Below, piece by piece: positions 1 to 11,639 of a DNA stretch of 64,000 nt (positions are counted from its first letter, which is position 1; every line of letters starts with the position of its first letter). Source of the DNA: Tetrastigma voinierianum (lineage: Eukaryota; Streptophyta; Magnoliopsida; Vitales; Vitaceae); the NCBI GenBank assembly GCA_016808115.1, contig JAEQBH010001849.1, positions 620,001 to 684,000 of the forward strand, given 5' to 3'. The notes under the pieces are model-generated. The model searched no databases. It was given only the letters and a program-made list of their open reading frames with translations, and was not told the DNA's origin. Made by a program: the position numbers and the translations under genes.

Positions 1-520
1 GTTACGGAGAAGGCCCAGTAAATTATTCAACCATGGTCTAAGGTAAGAGAAAACTCCCCTCGTGCAATTGTGACTCTCTGAACTTTTACAGTGCTTTGCA
101 TGAATAGATACTCCCCAATACTTTCGATCGCGGGTCCTGAAAGTAGACATCCAAAAAGGGATTCCGATTACGGACAGAAACAACAAACCAACATAAATTA
201 AAACAGATAATAAAAATTGAACCATAGAAAGGAAAATGTCAAGAAAAACTTGGGTTGCCTCCCGAGCATATATTTTAATGTCGTTAGCTTGATGACCACG
301 AATCTCAATGTGCTATATGCTTAGAAGAAAGCCCAGGAATACTTAGCCATCTCTATGGTGCTCACACCCAATGCTCAAGGTGGATGAAATATTCTTTTTG
401 TTCATGCCCTTTCCCTTCTCGGTGTCTTTCTGTGCAGGAATAGTCTTATCCCTGAAGTTTTTCGCATCGCCTTGCAAAATCTCTGTGTAGTGAAGTTCCG
501 AGATATCTTCATTTGGATCG
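1..520 (-). pseudogene. Linker between retropepsin and RT of the Athila-type element
   Basis: This lies just downstream of the protease on the minus strand. An open stretch at 343-540 encodes an acidic then lysine-rich peptide (MKLYPDDDPNEDISELHYTE near its start) without a catalytic motif I recognise. In this lineage the protease and RT are joined by a poorly conserved linker, and the position fits that. No RT motif is visible before the window ends. Confidence 0.45.
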
Positions 521-960
521 TCATCTGGATACAACTTCATGTTTGGAGACCATGGAAAGTGATCGTCCTTGGACTCTCAATTTGAGTTCACCTTCTTGCA
601 CATTGATTTGAGCTTTTCCCGTGGCCAGGAAGGGTCTACCAAGTATGATGGGGACCGAGTCGTCCTCCTCCATGTCTAGAATGACGAAGTCTGGCTGGAA
701 GGGCGGAATTACCAGCTTTACTAGGACATTTTCGACTATGCCAAGGGATATTGGTAGGACTGTGCAAGTTACCAAGTTGATTGTGGTCGATTTTGGTTCC
801 CCCAACTTTAGCCTTTTAAACATCGACAGCGGCATCAAGTTGATGCTTGCTCCCAAGTCACACAAAGCTTTTCTAGATGCCCGGTTCCCTATAGAGAACG
901 GTATAGCAAAGCTACTCGGATCTTGAAGTTTTGGGGGAAGCTTCTTTTGCAGGATGCCAC
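521..960 (-). pseudogene. Retropepsin (aspartic protease) of Athila-type element
   Basis: An open frame of 114 codons at 521-865 continues upstream in the same frame to about 960. It contains the active-site segment CDLGASINLMPLSMF, where DLG takes the place of the usual DTG/DSG as is normal in this lineage. It also has the flap-side segment LGIVENVLVKL and the C-terminal hallmark VPIILGRPFLAT. The enzyme would process the gag-pol polyprotein inside virus-like particles. The frame is intact here although gag upstream is broken, so this is the best-preserved domain of the element. Confidence 0.88.
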
Positions 961-1239
961 TTTGTGTTCGCTTAGTTAGGCGGGTACATATTCCTCCAAC
1001 TTCTTCTTACTCGCCAAGATCTTTCGCAGATTTCAAGTAACTTGGCATGTTCTCGGTGCCTCAAAAGGTATATTAACATATAGTTTCTTGAGGTATCAAA
1101 GAAACTTTGCAAGTGCTTCTCTAACACCTTTCTTCAACCTGCGAGGATCTGAGGTGGTATGACCAGGTTCATCTATTTTTATCGATTTCTGGTTTCTTCC
1201 ACGACTTTATTATCCTTGGCCTCTCGTATCACAAAGGGT

Positions 1240-1838
1240 TTGCTCATCTTCATCTGGTCTTTTGGGATGCTTTGGTCTTGCTCATGAATTTTCGGAGTTC
1301 TCTTACGCTAGTTGCGGCTCAAGGTTCAACTCTTTTCCACTCCTTAAGTGATGGCCTTCTGTTCTCTTTCCGCTTCTCCTCTAGGGTTTACCTCTGAATT
1401 GCTTGGTAGTGAATCTTTGTTGCCTTACGTCGACCAGGCGGCCATTGACCCATTTATTGCCTCGAGTTTCTCAGCGTAACGCTTGATTGGTCAATTGGGT
1501 GGCACGATTGTTCTTTGCATGTTCGCCTTTGTCTCCATTCGCAAAGCGGTGTGTGAGGTGAGCATACGTACGGGGCTTGTTCTAGAATCCACCTTTTTCT
1601 CAGGAGGTGGTTCGCTCACTCGGGGTGATGGCATGTTGTTCAGATTGTTCCTCGTCATACCGCCAGTATTACAGTTGTTACGATTAAGTTATTCGCCGCC
1701 TTGGCCTTGATTTTGATTTTGATAGTTGTTTCCCCCATCTTGTCATGTTCTTGTGGTACGGTTAGTTGAACCTTGGCCTATCTTGAGCTGCTCTTGTTTG
1801 GTTTCTGGCATTACGTGCTATTGTCTTTGTCCTCAGAA
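1240..1838 (-). pseudogene. Gag C-terminal region of Athila-type element
   Basis: Minus-strand translation in shifting frames gives the conserved tail of Athila gag. A segment around 1440-1540 reads like the stretch before the nucleocapsid tail, and around 1310-1370 there is a QKAITS/LRSGKE-like segment that precedes the protease in this family. Multiple frameshifts mean no open frame over 75 codons. It joins directly to tandem unit 1 on its right, so it is the only copy of this half of gag, whereas the N-terminal half is present five times. Confidence 0.6.
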
Positions 1839-3227
1839 GATTCACCTGACTCCAGCATTTGGGTTGATGCGTATAAGGATTCGCGGTTCCTTCTTTGTCT
1901 AGTCAAGCTGTTTGGTCATTTGTGCAGCATGATTAGCAGTTGTTGAGAACCTCACTATCAGGTGCCACCACGGCCTTTCTTGGTGTAGTCTGCTCCACTG
2001 GAGCCAACGGTTGTATTAGTCGTGACATCTTTCGAGATTTCATAAGCGATTAAATTGGTTTTTCTTGTTGATTGCCCCTCAAGTAGGGCATCCAATCAGC
2101 TATTCTAGTTGCATTCTCGGACCATTATAAAAAGTATGGACACGCATCCATCTGGTCGATCTGTGATGGGCACTTCCTTAGTGATTCGTAGAATATCCGT
2201 GCCTGCACGGGTTCTCTCCTACAGTTGTCCAGCGGTATTTGAATCTCTTACGCAAGTTATTGCAATTTTCGAGTGGGAAAAACTTGAGTCGAATTTATAC
2301 TTCATCGTTCCATGAGTAATGGAATCCGATTGGGCGACTTGTTAACCAATGCTTGGCTCTACCTGTTTGTACTTGATCGTGTGGCCAGACCGAGGAAGTT
2401 AGTTAGATGCATATTTGGATTCTCATGGGAGTAGTCATGAAATAAGATATTCTGAGCTTGTCACAACAATATTCTGACTTGACTCGAAAGTTGTTTACTG
2501 AATGCGGAGGTCTTCGGATGCTGTCGAACAAGCGTAGGCGAGTAGGGCAAACTCTTCTAGCAACATAAATGGATCATGCGGTTGTATAAGCGATGCGGGT
2601 GCTTGATTCCTTCCGTTATTCCCATTTCGGCCCTTATGGCTCGTTTTTGCTCGATCTTGAACCTGCTCTTCGTTTTTCTCCATGGATGCTAGATTTCTAG
2701 TCTGTTCTGTTCTCTGTTCTCGTCGTATTTTGTGTAAAGTTCTTTCTGGCTCAGGATCAAACGGATGTTGGTCAACTTTGATCCACTGTCGTCTATCATC
2801 CGCGAAACCTTAATTTGCAATCACACACGAAACAAAAAGACCAAATTACCAGCACTTGTAAAAACAAATAAAAACAAAAATTCCAGAGTAATATCTAATT
2901 GCTTTATTCTCTATATCTCCATAGAATTCACACAACTCCCATGGGTTAGTCTGTATGGCATTCGCGGTTCCTTGTTGTCTAGTCAAGCTGATGCCCAGTC
3001 AAGCGTGCGACATGATTAACGAATTGTTGGGAACCTCATTATCAGTGCCACCCACGACCTTTCTTGGTGTAGTCTTCTCCACTGAGCCGATTTGTATTAG
3101 TGCTGACATCTTCAAGATTTCATAAGCAGTCAGTGGTTTTCTCTTCATTAGTGCCCCTCGGTAGGGCATCAATCAACTGTTCTAGTTAGATTCCTCGGAC
3201 CATTATAGAAAGTATGGACTGCGTCCA

Positions 3228-3855
3228 TCAGTGGAGTCTATGATGTGGGCACTTCTCGATGGATTCGTGAAATCTATCCCATGCCCTCTTACTGGGTTCT
3301 CTCCCCTCACAGTTGTCCAAAGTATTGATCTCTTGCACAAGTTGTGCAATTTTCGAGTGGGAAAACTTGAGTGGGAATTTCTGCACTAAATGTCGTTCCA
3401 TGAAGTAATGGAATCCGTTGGGTGGCGTGTTAACCATTGCTTGGCTCACATCACTAGTGAGTGGGAACAATCTCAACACGAGTGCCTCTTTAGTAACCAC
3501 TGTTGTACTTGATCGTGTCGCGAGACTTCGAAGTTGGTCGGAAGCATAATTGGGTCCTCATGGGGTAGTCCATGAAATAAGATGTTACGAAGAATGCAGT
3601 AATGCGACTTCGGCTGAAGTTGTTTGCTTGAATCGATTGGTCTTGGGATGGTATGCGAACAACTGTAGGCGGTAGGGCAAACTCTTCTAGCAACATAAAT
3701 GGATCATCTGGTTGTATAAACGGTATGGGTGCTTGATTCCTTCCGTTATTCCCATTTCGACCCTTATGTGGCTCGTTTTGCTCAATGCTAAGATCCTGCT
3801 CTTCGTTGTTCTCGTGGATCTGCATTCTAAATGCGATACATTCTCTGTTCGTCAT
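3228..3855 (-). pseudogene. Gag N-terminal half, tandem unit 2
   Basis: Two open stretches make up this copy. 3490-3855 starts with a short leader peptide and then HENNEEQDLSIEQNEPHKG, followed by the DDPFMLLEEFALPPT segment. 3228-3500 continues with FPLKFSHSKIAQLVQEIN and a WDRFHESIEKCPHHRLH segment, the gag core pattern of plant Ty3/gypsy (W-x2-F-x6-CPHH). A frameshift separates them. Gag would form the cytoplasmic particle shell. This is one of the two longest surviving copies. Confidence 0.75.
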
Positions 3856-5652
3856 TACGTGTAAAGTTCTTTACATTTCGGATCGAACTTATGTTGGTCG
3901 TTTGATCACAGCCGTCGCATGCGCTCACTTTGAAACCTTAATTTAAATCACACAGCTCAGGCAAATTACCGACACTTGTAAAAAGCAAATAAAAACAAAA
4001 ATTCCAGAGTAATATCTAATTGCTTTATTCTCTATATCTCCACAGAATTCACACAACTCCGTAGGTTGGTCACGTATAATTATCAGTTCCTTGTTGTCTA
4101 GTCAAGCTGTTTGATCATTGTGCTGACATGATTAACCAAATTGTTGAGAACCTCATTATCAGGTGCCACTACGGCCTTTATTGGTGTAGTCTTCTCCACA
4201 CAGGCCGCGGTTGTATTAGTCGCAACATCTTCGAGATTTCCATAAGCGGTCGTGGTTTCTTCATTAGTGCCTTTCAGTAGAGGCATCGATCAACATTCTA
4301 GTTGCATTCCTCGGACCATTATAAGTATGGACGCATCCATCTGGTCGATGTGATGTGACACTTCTCGATGGTTAAATCTATCCCATGCCTCTGCCGGGGT
4401 TCTCTCTCTCTAGTTATCAAAGTATTGATCTTTGCACAAGTTGTGCAATTTTTTAAATTAGGAAAAACTTGGTCGAGGAATTTGCGCACTAAATGGGTTC
4501 CATGAAGTAATGGAATCGGTTAGGTGACTTGTTAACCATTGCTTGGCTCTATCACCTAGTGTGATTGGGAACAATCTCAGCAGGTGCCTCTTTAGTATTA
4601 GATTTATTGCTTGATGGAGTGTGTAGGACTTGAAAAGTTGAGGTGAGTCACTGTTGGATTCTCATGGGGTAGTCCATGAAATAAGATGTTACGAAGCATC
4701 TGTATTGTGCGAGCTTGATTCGAAGTTGTTGCACTGAATGGGTGGTCTTCGGATATTTATGCGAACAAGCTTTGTAGGCGGTAGGAAAACTCTTCTATGG
4801 CAATAAATGGATCATTTGGTTGTATAAACGCTGGGTGCTTGATTCCTTAGATTATTCCCATTTCGAGCCCTTATGTGGCTCGTTTTGCTCATGCGAATAT
4901 GCTCTTCGTTGTTCTCCGTAGTGCTAGATTTCTAGTACATTGTTCTCTTGTTCTCGTCATTGATACGTATGAAGTTCTTTCGCTCGGGATCAAACGGATG
5001 TTAGCCCTTTGATCAGTCGTCGCATCGCTCCTTTGAAACCTTGGCTACTTGATCACATACGAAACAAAAAGACCAAATTACCAGCACTTGTAAAAACAAA
5101 TAAAAACAAAAATTCCAGAGTAATATCTAATTGCTTTATTCTCTATATCTCCACAGAATTCACATACCTTCCATGGGTTAGTCTGTATGGGATTCGCGGT
5201 TCCTTGCTATCTAGTGAATTGTGCAACATGATTAACCCGGTGTTGAGGCCTCGTGTCAGGTACCACCTGACCTTTGCTGGTGTAGTCTTCTGCTAGGCCC
5301 GCGGTTGTATTAGTCGCAACATCTTCCAGATTTCGCAAGCAGTCGGTGGTTTCTTCATTAGTGCCACCTTTTAGGGCATCGATCAATTAGTTGCATTCCT
5401 CGACCATTATAGAAAGTATGGTTTCCATCCATCACGAGTGATACGTGATGTGGGCACTTCCTCGATGGTTCGTAGAAATCCTATCCCATGCCTCTACTAG
5501 GTTCTGCCCTACAGTTGTCCCAGTATTGATCTCTTTGCCTGAGTTATTGCAATTTGGAGAATAGGAAAAACTTTGTCGAGATTTACGCACTAAATCGTTC
5601 CATGAGTAATGGAATCCGATTGGGTGACTTATTTAACCAATGCTTGGCTCTA

Positions 5653-6020
5653 TCACCTGGTGAGAGTGGGAACAATCTCAACACAGGTGCCTCTTGTTAA
5701 CCAGACGCCTTGATTGTGTCGCGGACCGAGGAAGTTGGTCAAATGCATATTTGGATTCTCATGGAGTAGTCTATGAAATAAGATGTTACGAAGCATCGTA
5801 ATGTGCGACCCATTTCGAAGTTGTTTCTGAATGCGTTGGTCTTCGGATATTTGTAATACGAACAAGCTGTAGGTGGTAGGGCAAACTCATCTAGCAACAT
5901 AAATGGATCATCTGGTTGTATAAACGGTCTGGGTGCTTGATTCCTTCCGTTATTCCCATTTCGACCCCTATGTGGCTCGTTTTGCTCAATGCTAAGATCC
6001 TGCTCTTCGTTATTCTCCAT
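5653..6020 (-). pseudogene. Gag N-terminal half, tandem unit 4
   Basis: 5739-6020 starts with MENNEEQDLSIEQNEPHRG at a clean ATG and runs through RNQAPRPFIQPDDPFMLLDE. The overlapping frame 5653-5865 carries the next segment, MRIQ/NPNMHLTNFLG, shifted by one frame. The ATG with the leader immediately upstream supports this as the ancestral gag start. Units 1 (2495-2683), 3 (about 4750-4900) and 5 (about 7020-7150) carry weaker versions of the same segment. Confidence 0.75.
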
Positions 6021-7402
6021 GGATGTTAGATTTCTAGTATGTTCTGTTCTCTGTTCTCGTCGTATTCTGTGTAAAGTTCTTCGCCGGGATCAAGCGGATG
6101 TTAGTCGACGATCCGGATTGTCATGCGCTCCTTTGAAACCCCTTGACTCTTGATCACACACGAAACAAAAGGAATGATACCAGCACTTGTAAAAACAAAT
6201 AAAAACAAAATTCCCGGAAGTAATATCTAATTGCTTTATTCTCTATATCTCCCTGGAAATTCACCTGACTCCGTGGGTTAGAGTCACGTATGGCATTCGC
6301 GAGTTCCTTGTTAATCTAGTCAAGCTGTTTAGTCAAGCGTGCAACATGATTAGCAGTTATTGTTGAGAACCTCATTATCCGTGCCACCACTTGTAGCTCT
6401 TGGGTGTAGTCTTTGCTCCACTAAGCCAACGGTTGTATTAGTGTGACATCTTTCAAGATTTCTAAAAGCGGTCAGTGGTTTCTTCATTAGTACCCTCCGG
6501 TAGGGGCATCAATCCTTTATCTAGATGTATTCCCTTAGACCGTATAGAATGTATGGACCGGCGTCCATCTGGTCGATCGTGATGTGGGCACTTCCTCGGT
6601 AGTTAAGTGAAAATCTATCACGTACCTCTGCCGAGGTTCTCTCCCCTCTAGTTGTCAAAAGTGATCTCTTGCACAAGTTGTGCAATTTTCGAGGGTGGGA
6701 AAAACTTGGTTAGGAATTTCTGCACTAAATCGTTCCATGAAGTAATGGAATCCGGTGGCTTGCGTTAACCAATGTAGCTCACATCCTAGTGAGAGTGGGA
6801 ACGATCTCGACACAGTGCCTCTTCAGTAATCCCATTGTACTTGATCGTGTCGCGGGACTTCGGGGAAATTGGTCGGATACATGTTGGATTCTCATGGGGT
6901 AGATCCATGAAATAAGATGTTACGAAGCATCACGGCAATGTTCTTGACTTTAGCTTTCGAAGTTGTTTGCAGATGGGTGGTCTTGAATATTTTGTCTGAT
7001 CAAGTTTGTAGGCGTGAGCGAGACTCTTCTAGCGACATAAATGGATCATCACGGTTGTATAAGCGGCTGGGTGCTTGATTCCTTAGTTATTCCCATTTCG
7101 GCCCTATGTGGCTCGTTTGCTGATGATAAGATCTTACTCTTCGTTGTTCTCCATGGATGCTAGATTTCTAATGCATTGCATTCTCTTTTGTTCTCGTATT
7201 ATTACGTGTATAGTTCTTTATTTCCGGGATCAAGCGGATGTTGGTCAGCTTTGATCCGATAAATCGCATGCGCTCATTTGAAACCTTGGCCCTGCAATCA
7301 CACATGAAACAAAAGACCAAATTACAGCACTTGTAAAAACAAATAAAACAAAAATTCGGAGTAATATCTAATTTGCTTTATTCTCTGTATCAACGTAAAC
7401 CT

Positions 7403-7420
7403 ATCCGACAACGGCGCTCT
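7403..7420 (-). other. Degenerate tRNA-Asp primer-binding site
   Basis: The plus strand reads ATCCGACAACGGCGCTCT. This matches, with a few changes, the exact tRNA-Asp 3'-end match TCCCCGGCAACGGCGCCA at 52085-52102 in the other Athila-type element. Both are followed by AAAACTTG, where TG is the LTR end, so spacing to the LTR is also conserved. Confidence 0.7.
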
Positions 7421-7427
7421 AAAAACT

Positions 7428-7995
7428 TGATAGGCTGAAGCGTGGTGTGTATATATGCGCCTAGTAATGCGCCGAGAGATGCAGCGTCGCCACTAAGTAG
7501 TATAGTGTACCTGCTGAATGCGGATATCGATCCACGGGGATAAGTGTATTTGAATCTGAGATTAGGCACCCAGATATTATCTGGATATAAGTGTTAATGA
7601 AAGATTACTGTGCAGATTTAACCTAAACTAGCAGTTAATGAATTCTTTGTATAATGAGGCTGGGACCTATGTCTCCCTGCCACTTTTTTGATGGATTATT
7701 TCTTAAGATGATATTCGAGTTTATTTATGATTTATTGATGGCTAGGTGATCTTGCTTCTGAAATACCCTTTCTCACATTTATGTCAGCCTATCTAGCTAG
7801 TAGAAGTTGAGTGTATCTCTACCCTATAGACCTCCAGAAATGCTTAAATGCTCTAACCTTAATTACCCTCGGGATCGGAATATCTACATTCTTAGAATCA
7901 ACAGAAAACTGCTCTACTCAAGTCCACAGGTATCCTTATCTCACGGATCTCGGATCTCGGTATAGTCACGCTAATGTTGGCGAGAGACATCACAT
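7428..7995 (-). repeat. 5' LTR, inner (U5) part, of the left Athila-type element
   Basis: It starts with TG right after the primer-site spacer. Read on the minus strand it ends in the R/U5-like stretch with ACACTTATCCCCGTGGATCG, typical of the end of such LTRs. The sequence stops matching an LTR at 7996, where a different LTR begins with TGATTAGTGC. The rest of this LTR may continue right of 17405, where GTCGCGAC-type repeats like those in the 52110-54600 LTR appear, but I could not prove that. Confidence 0.55.
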
Positions 7996-9631
7996 TGATT
8001 AGTGCGAGTGCTATTTTGAGCCCTATTCGAGATAGGTTTGAAGTGCTTTGCGCTAATCGTATCAATTAAGCCCGATTAGAGGTGTTCGAGGTCTAGTTAG
8101 TATCACTTATGCCATTTCGAGGTTATTTCTAATGGTTATTTTGCGAGGTTTTGTGGCCTCGTCCATTAAAGTCGAATTTGATATGTCAGTGTGTTGAACC
8201 ATGAAAGATTTAAAACTATTTCCGATACATCAACATATCAAAATTCGATGATGAAATGAAGGCAGAAAGTGAAGATGGAGGATGCGAGTAGAGCAGTGAA
8301 ACGACAATTCGAGAGATTTCGCTGTGATTTAAGAAAATTTCGTTGGGATTGCGAAAATTTAGCGACCATAGCGAAAATTTATGGCAATCCTAAGCGAGAA
8401 TATGAGAAATTTAAACTAGGCTAGCGAAATTTTATTTATATAAGTAAAATCACTATGCCTATGAAATTCTTCATTTTCAAATATCTCAGATTTTCTCTGA
8501 AGCTATGAAATTTATTCTTCTGTGAAGTCCTTGTGCATAAGCGAAAATTCTCATTTTCGTTGTCTGCGTCACAATTTAAGCTAGGCTAAGCGGGGCCCCA
8601 AATGGGCTAAACGAAAATTTCGCTACCTCGCGAAATTGTCCTGACGAAATTCCTTGCCTATTAATTTTGTGTAATTAATGCCCAGAAGCGACCGGATTTT
8701 GGTGTATTACCTCCTTGTCCCTTATGTGTGATATTTTAGGTTTCTTGTGGTTTCACACGTGGGTGGCTATATAAGCGCCCCATCATTTTGCCAACCCTAA
8801 ACGATCTTTTGGCAACTTTTCATTTTATGTAAATATCTCCACGACTTTCGAGTTTAGGGTTCTTTCTCTCTTCTCTCTCCTGCTTTCTTTTATTTTCTAG
8901 GATGCCAAACCTCCTCTTTAGGATGACAACTCAAGGATGCTTAGCTAAGCCTTATAGCTTTGAAGGAGGTTTTAGCTTTGGTTTTGGGGTTCTTTGTGGG
9001 TTGTCTCTTGCGTAAAGGTTACAAGTCTTTGTATTTATGGTTCCATATCTTTGACTAGGGTTAAAGCTATTTAATGTCATTACTGGTCAATGCTTACCAT
9101 GCTTTAGAAATTACAGTGCATACTTATTGTTAGATCTGTATTATTCTTTAGATGGCCTTTACGAGCCAGAATGAGGTTGAGTGGTAGGTTTAAAGTAGAA
9201 AGAAATTTGTGAATGCATGTTGCTGTGTTGACTGAATAGGAAGGTTTTTCTAGGGTTAGGTTTTCTAGTTAAACAAAGATCGGTTGTAAACGGACTATGG
9301 GTTGCTTGCCATGATGCGAGGATGGAAACCCGGGGACACTGTTACCCCAATGTTGTCGAGAGTTAGTGACCTAAACCTTCAAGTTACCTTTTGCTTCACT
9401 TCGGTTTACAATTAATCGACATCGAAACAACTTCCCTTTGTTTTGATAAATCCAAAAGTGTCAAATTAAAAGCCTCACCATTTTCAACTTCTTGATCTTG
9501 AGTCATTCATAGGATGAAAACCCATCCGTGTTCGACCCTGAACCCTTATCTTTGCAGTAGCTTGACTACGCGATAGGAGGAGGCTATAGAAACAAATTTT
9601 GTTGATTCGCTCACCCTAGTGTACAGATCAA
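7996..9631 (+). repeat. 5' LTR of the pol-less element
   Basis: It begins TGATTAGTGCGAGTGC and probably ends CAGATCA at 9631, just before the weak primer-site match. Blocks shared with the right LTR include the CTCGTCCATTAAAGTCGAAT segment (about 8158 and 16218), a stretch rich in GCGAAA/TTTCGC half-palindromes (about 8320-8640), TATATAAGCGCCCCATCA at about 8768 as a likely TATA box and transcription start region, and the GGATGACAACTCAAG segment near 8920. The first ~75 bases form an imperfect inverted repeat. Confidence 0.8.
8319..8640 (+). repeat. Array of GCGAAATTT/AAATTTCGC palindromic motifs in U3
   Basis: At least ten GCGAAA or TTTCGC half-sites occur in about 320 bases, several paired around AATT to give GCGAAATTTCGC-like palindromes. 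Equivalent arrays are in the right LTR (16365-16640) and in the minus-strand LTR fragment (22690-22810), always upstream of the TATA-like sequence. The half-site TTTCGC fits the first six positions of the E2F consensus WTTSSCSS, but most copies do not satisfy the last two. Confidence 0.7.
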
Positions 9632-10004
9632 ATGGCGTGGATTAAGGATGGTGCGAACTAAATGTGATGAGTTGATGTGTACCCTGTAATCATTACAAGT
9701 GTAGGTGACCTTTGAACCCTTTTGAATCCAGTTCTTTATGGCACGAAGTTTTCATCACTTTGCGATAAGCGCATTGTTTTGTTTTTCATCTGATCGAGTT
9801 TTATTTTAGTAACAATAACCACTTTTTGCAAGTTTGTTTGTGCTCTTTGTTGTGTCTCGGTTGTGTAGCAGTGTTTATGCTGCTTGGGAAAGAGAGACAT
9901 CGAATGCATGCAAAAATCAGTGCACAATTGAACAAAGCGATGAAATCGATTGTACCCAGTGACCAAATGGATCCTGCACGAGGCAGTAAAGTCGACAGTG
10001 CCCG
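9632..10004 (+). other. Leader of the pol-less element; weak primer-site candidate at 9633
   Basis: After the proposed LTR end, TGGCGTGGATTAAGGATGG at 9633 keeps only the TGGCG start of a tRNA-Asp primer site and is otherwise degenerate. The rest of the leader has no recognisable gene; overlapping open frames on both strands look fortuitous. Confidence 0.35.
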
Positions 10005-11350
10005 ATGAACCCGACAACACAGATCATGAGGCCACGTCCACCCTCCCCAAGTCGAGTGCCCCATCTTGCATCATACCCCTTCTTTGAAGAAGTAGCGGTG
10101 AGGCTGGTGAATTACCTTTGCTCCCCACGTATCATGGTATGGAGAATGAAAATCCATACGCTCCTTATAAGGATTTTGAAAGGAAGTTTGCACAACCTTT
10201 AAGGAAGGTATGATGGACATGGATTTGCTTAAAGCGAAAGCATTTCCATTAACCCTAAGAGACCAAAGGCAAGATTTGAAACCCAACTCACTGAGCTAGA
10301 ACCGTAAGAAATTGAGGCGGGGCTGCGAGCGAAATTCTTAAAGGAATTTGTCGGTGCCACAAGACCAACAATTTGAAGAGACAAGATTTACACCTTTGCA
10401 GCTCAGAAGAGATGGTGAGAGGTTCTACCGATCTTTGGGAGAGATTTATGGAGACTATCGGTGCATGCCCACACCATGGGTTTTGATACGCATGGATGCT
10501 TGCTTAAGCCACTTCTATGGTGGTATGTCTCCTGCCGTGAAAGCAGTTGTGGAGACCATGTGTGGAGAGATTTTTGAGTAAGCATCAGGTAAACCATGGA
10601 TTTTAAACTATGTGGCTGAAACTTCTAAGGGTTGGGACGAAGGCAAACCCTAGAGAAATGGAAAAAATGAGGCCTTTAGCCAACCCCAGGAGTGGGATGT
10701 ATGCCTTTGTGGAGGATATGGAAATGAAGGCTGGGAATTTCAGCCTTAGCTAGGAAGGTGGGAAGGCCCAGAAGGCAAAAGGCTCCATGAAGTGCGGGTA
10801 GTATTTTCAAATCCTGCACAAGCCAATCAGCCACCAATTTTACCGATGCTATCCACTCGGAAGAGCATTGGTATCCTATGGCCCCTTAGGTGAGGTTGAT
10901 GTCAGAATAATACTGCAAATGTCGTAGGTCGAATAAGCCTCCACAACCCAATGCTCCATATGGAAATACCTACAATTCCAATTGGAGGAATCACCCTAAC
11001 CTCTCCTGGAAACCCAATCCCCCTGCCTATGTACCCCCAGGTGCCAAACCACAGTTTGGTTCCACCTCTCAACCACAACCACCTCCATCCTCATCTCCTG
11101 TGGAACAAGCCATATTGAATTTGAGTAAGGTGGTAGGTAACTTTGTGGAAAAACGGATTAATGTGCAAGCGGCACAAAGGATTGGAAATCTTTGTAAGAA
11201 ACCTGTGAACAAGAGAATAGATGGGCTTAGAGCAATCTTAATCAGAAAATAGACAACATGCAGTATTCAATCACAAGATCATGATATTACGGAGGTGCGC
11301 GGAGGAAAGGTTCCACTCCCCAGTATTGCCAAATCAGAAAGGAGTCAATG
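10005..11350 (+). pseudogene. Gag of the pol-less Ty3/gypsy element
   Basis: Conceptual translation in shifting frames gives the plant gypsy gag core. There is a YHGMENENPYAPYKDFER segment near 10130, a run of LTLRDQR-type residues near 10250, a RRDGERFYRS segment near 10405, and SHFYGGMSPAVKAVVETMCG near 10510, which corresponds to the FYNGL...-x-AAGG part of the family. Further on come a WRNHPNLSWKPNPPAYVPPG segment (10980) and a proline/serine linker, as in Athila gag. Frameshifts and stops make it non-functional. Confidence 0.75.
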
Positions 11351-11639
11351 AAATTGAGTTCATCCGACAATTCGGGAATGGATGATGAGGCTATAATCAC
11401 TCGAGAGTGGAAAAAGAGGTTGAGCCAATGCCCAAGCACATTAAGGAAACTAGGAAAAGGAGAAGAAATGGAGCAGGAGACACATTTTTAGAAGGAGGAC
11501 TGATGAAGCATTGCATACCTGCATTTCCTGAAGCACTTAGAGGGTAAGAAAGAAGGCATCCCGACGGCGGGCATCCTAGAAGTCTAAGGCGGGTAAAGTG
11601 AACATACCCCTTTGGACATCATTAAACTAAGTCTACCTA

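Larger units (their letters stand above)
1839..7390 (-). repeat. Five tandem ~1.1-kb copies of retrotransposon leader plus N-terminal gag
   Basis: Five head-to-tail units begin at about 1839, 2923, 4045, 5155 and 6257 and end near 7390. Markers recur at a constant period. The string CTAGTCAAGCTG (or a variant) is near 1890, 2980, 4100, 5210 and 6320; CTTGATTCCTT is near 2605, 3735, 4830, 5940 and 7080. On the minus strand each unit holds an untranslated leader, a gag start (ENNEEQDLSIEQNEPH in the better copies), the RGRNGNNGRNQAP segment, and gag up to about the middle of the protein. Units differ by many 1-3 base indels. The rightmost unit touches the primer site and the leftmost joins the single-copy rest of gag. 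Confidence 0.9.
1..7995 (-). mobile_element. Athila-type Ty3/gypsy element, 5' portion, truncated by window edge
   Basis: Read on the minus strand, the order from right to left is LTR end (7428-7995), tRNA-Asp-like primer site (7403-7420), leader and gag N-terminus in five tandem copies, gag C-terminus, retropepsin, then the start of the protease-RT linker at the window edge. Gag-protease order, primer type and the DLGASINLMP protease motif point to the Athila branch of Ty3/gypsy. Reading frames are broken by many small indels, so the copy is dead. Polymerase, env-like region and 3' LTR would lie left of base 1. The 5' LTR appears to be interrupted at 7996 by the next element. Confidence 0.82.

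Noticed and set aside
1839..7390. Centromeric or other satellite array
   Set aside because: Five units only, each encoding gag and leader, joined to a protease and a primer site; it is an intra-element duplication.
9736..10064. Two minus-strand frames of 87-94 codons and a plus-strand frame
   Set aside because: They overlap each other in the leader of the pol-less element and show no motif.
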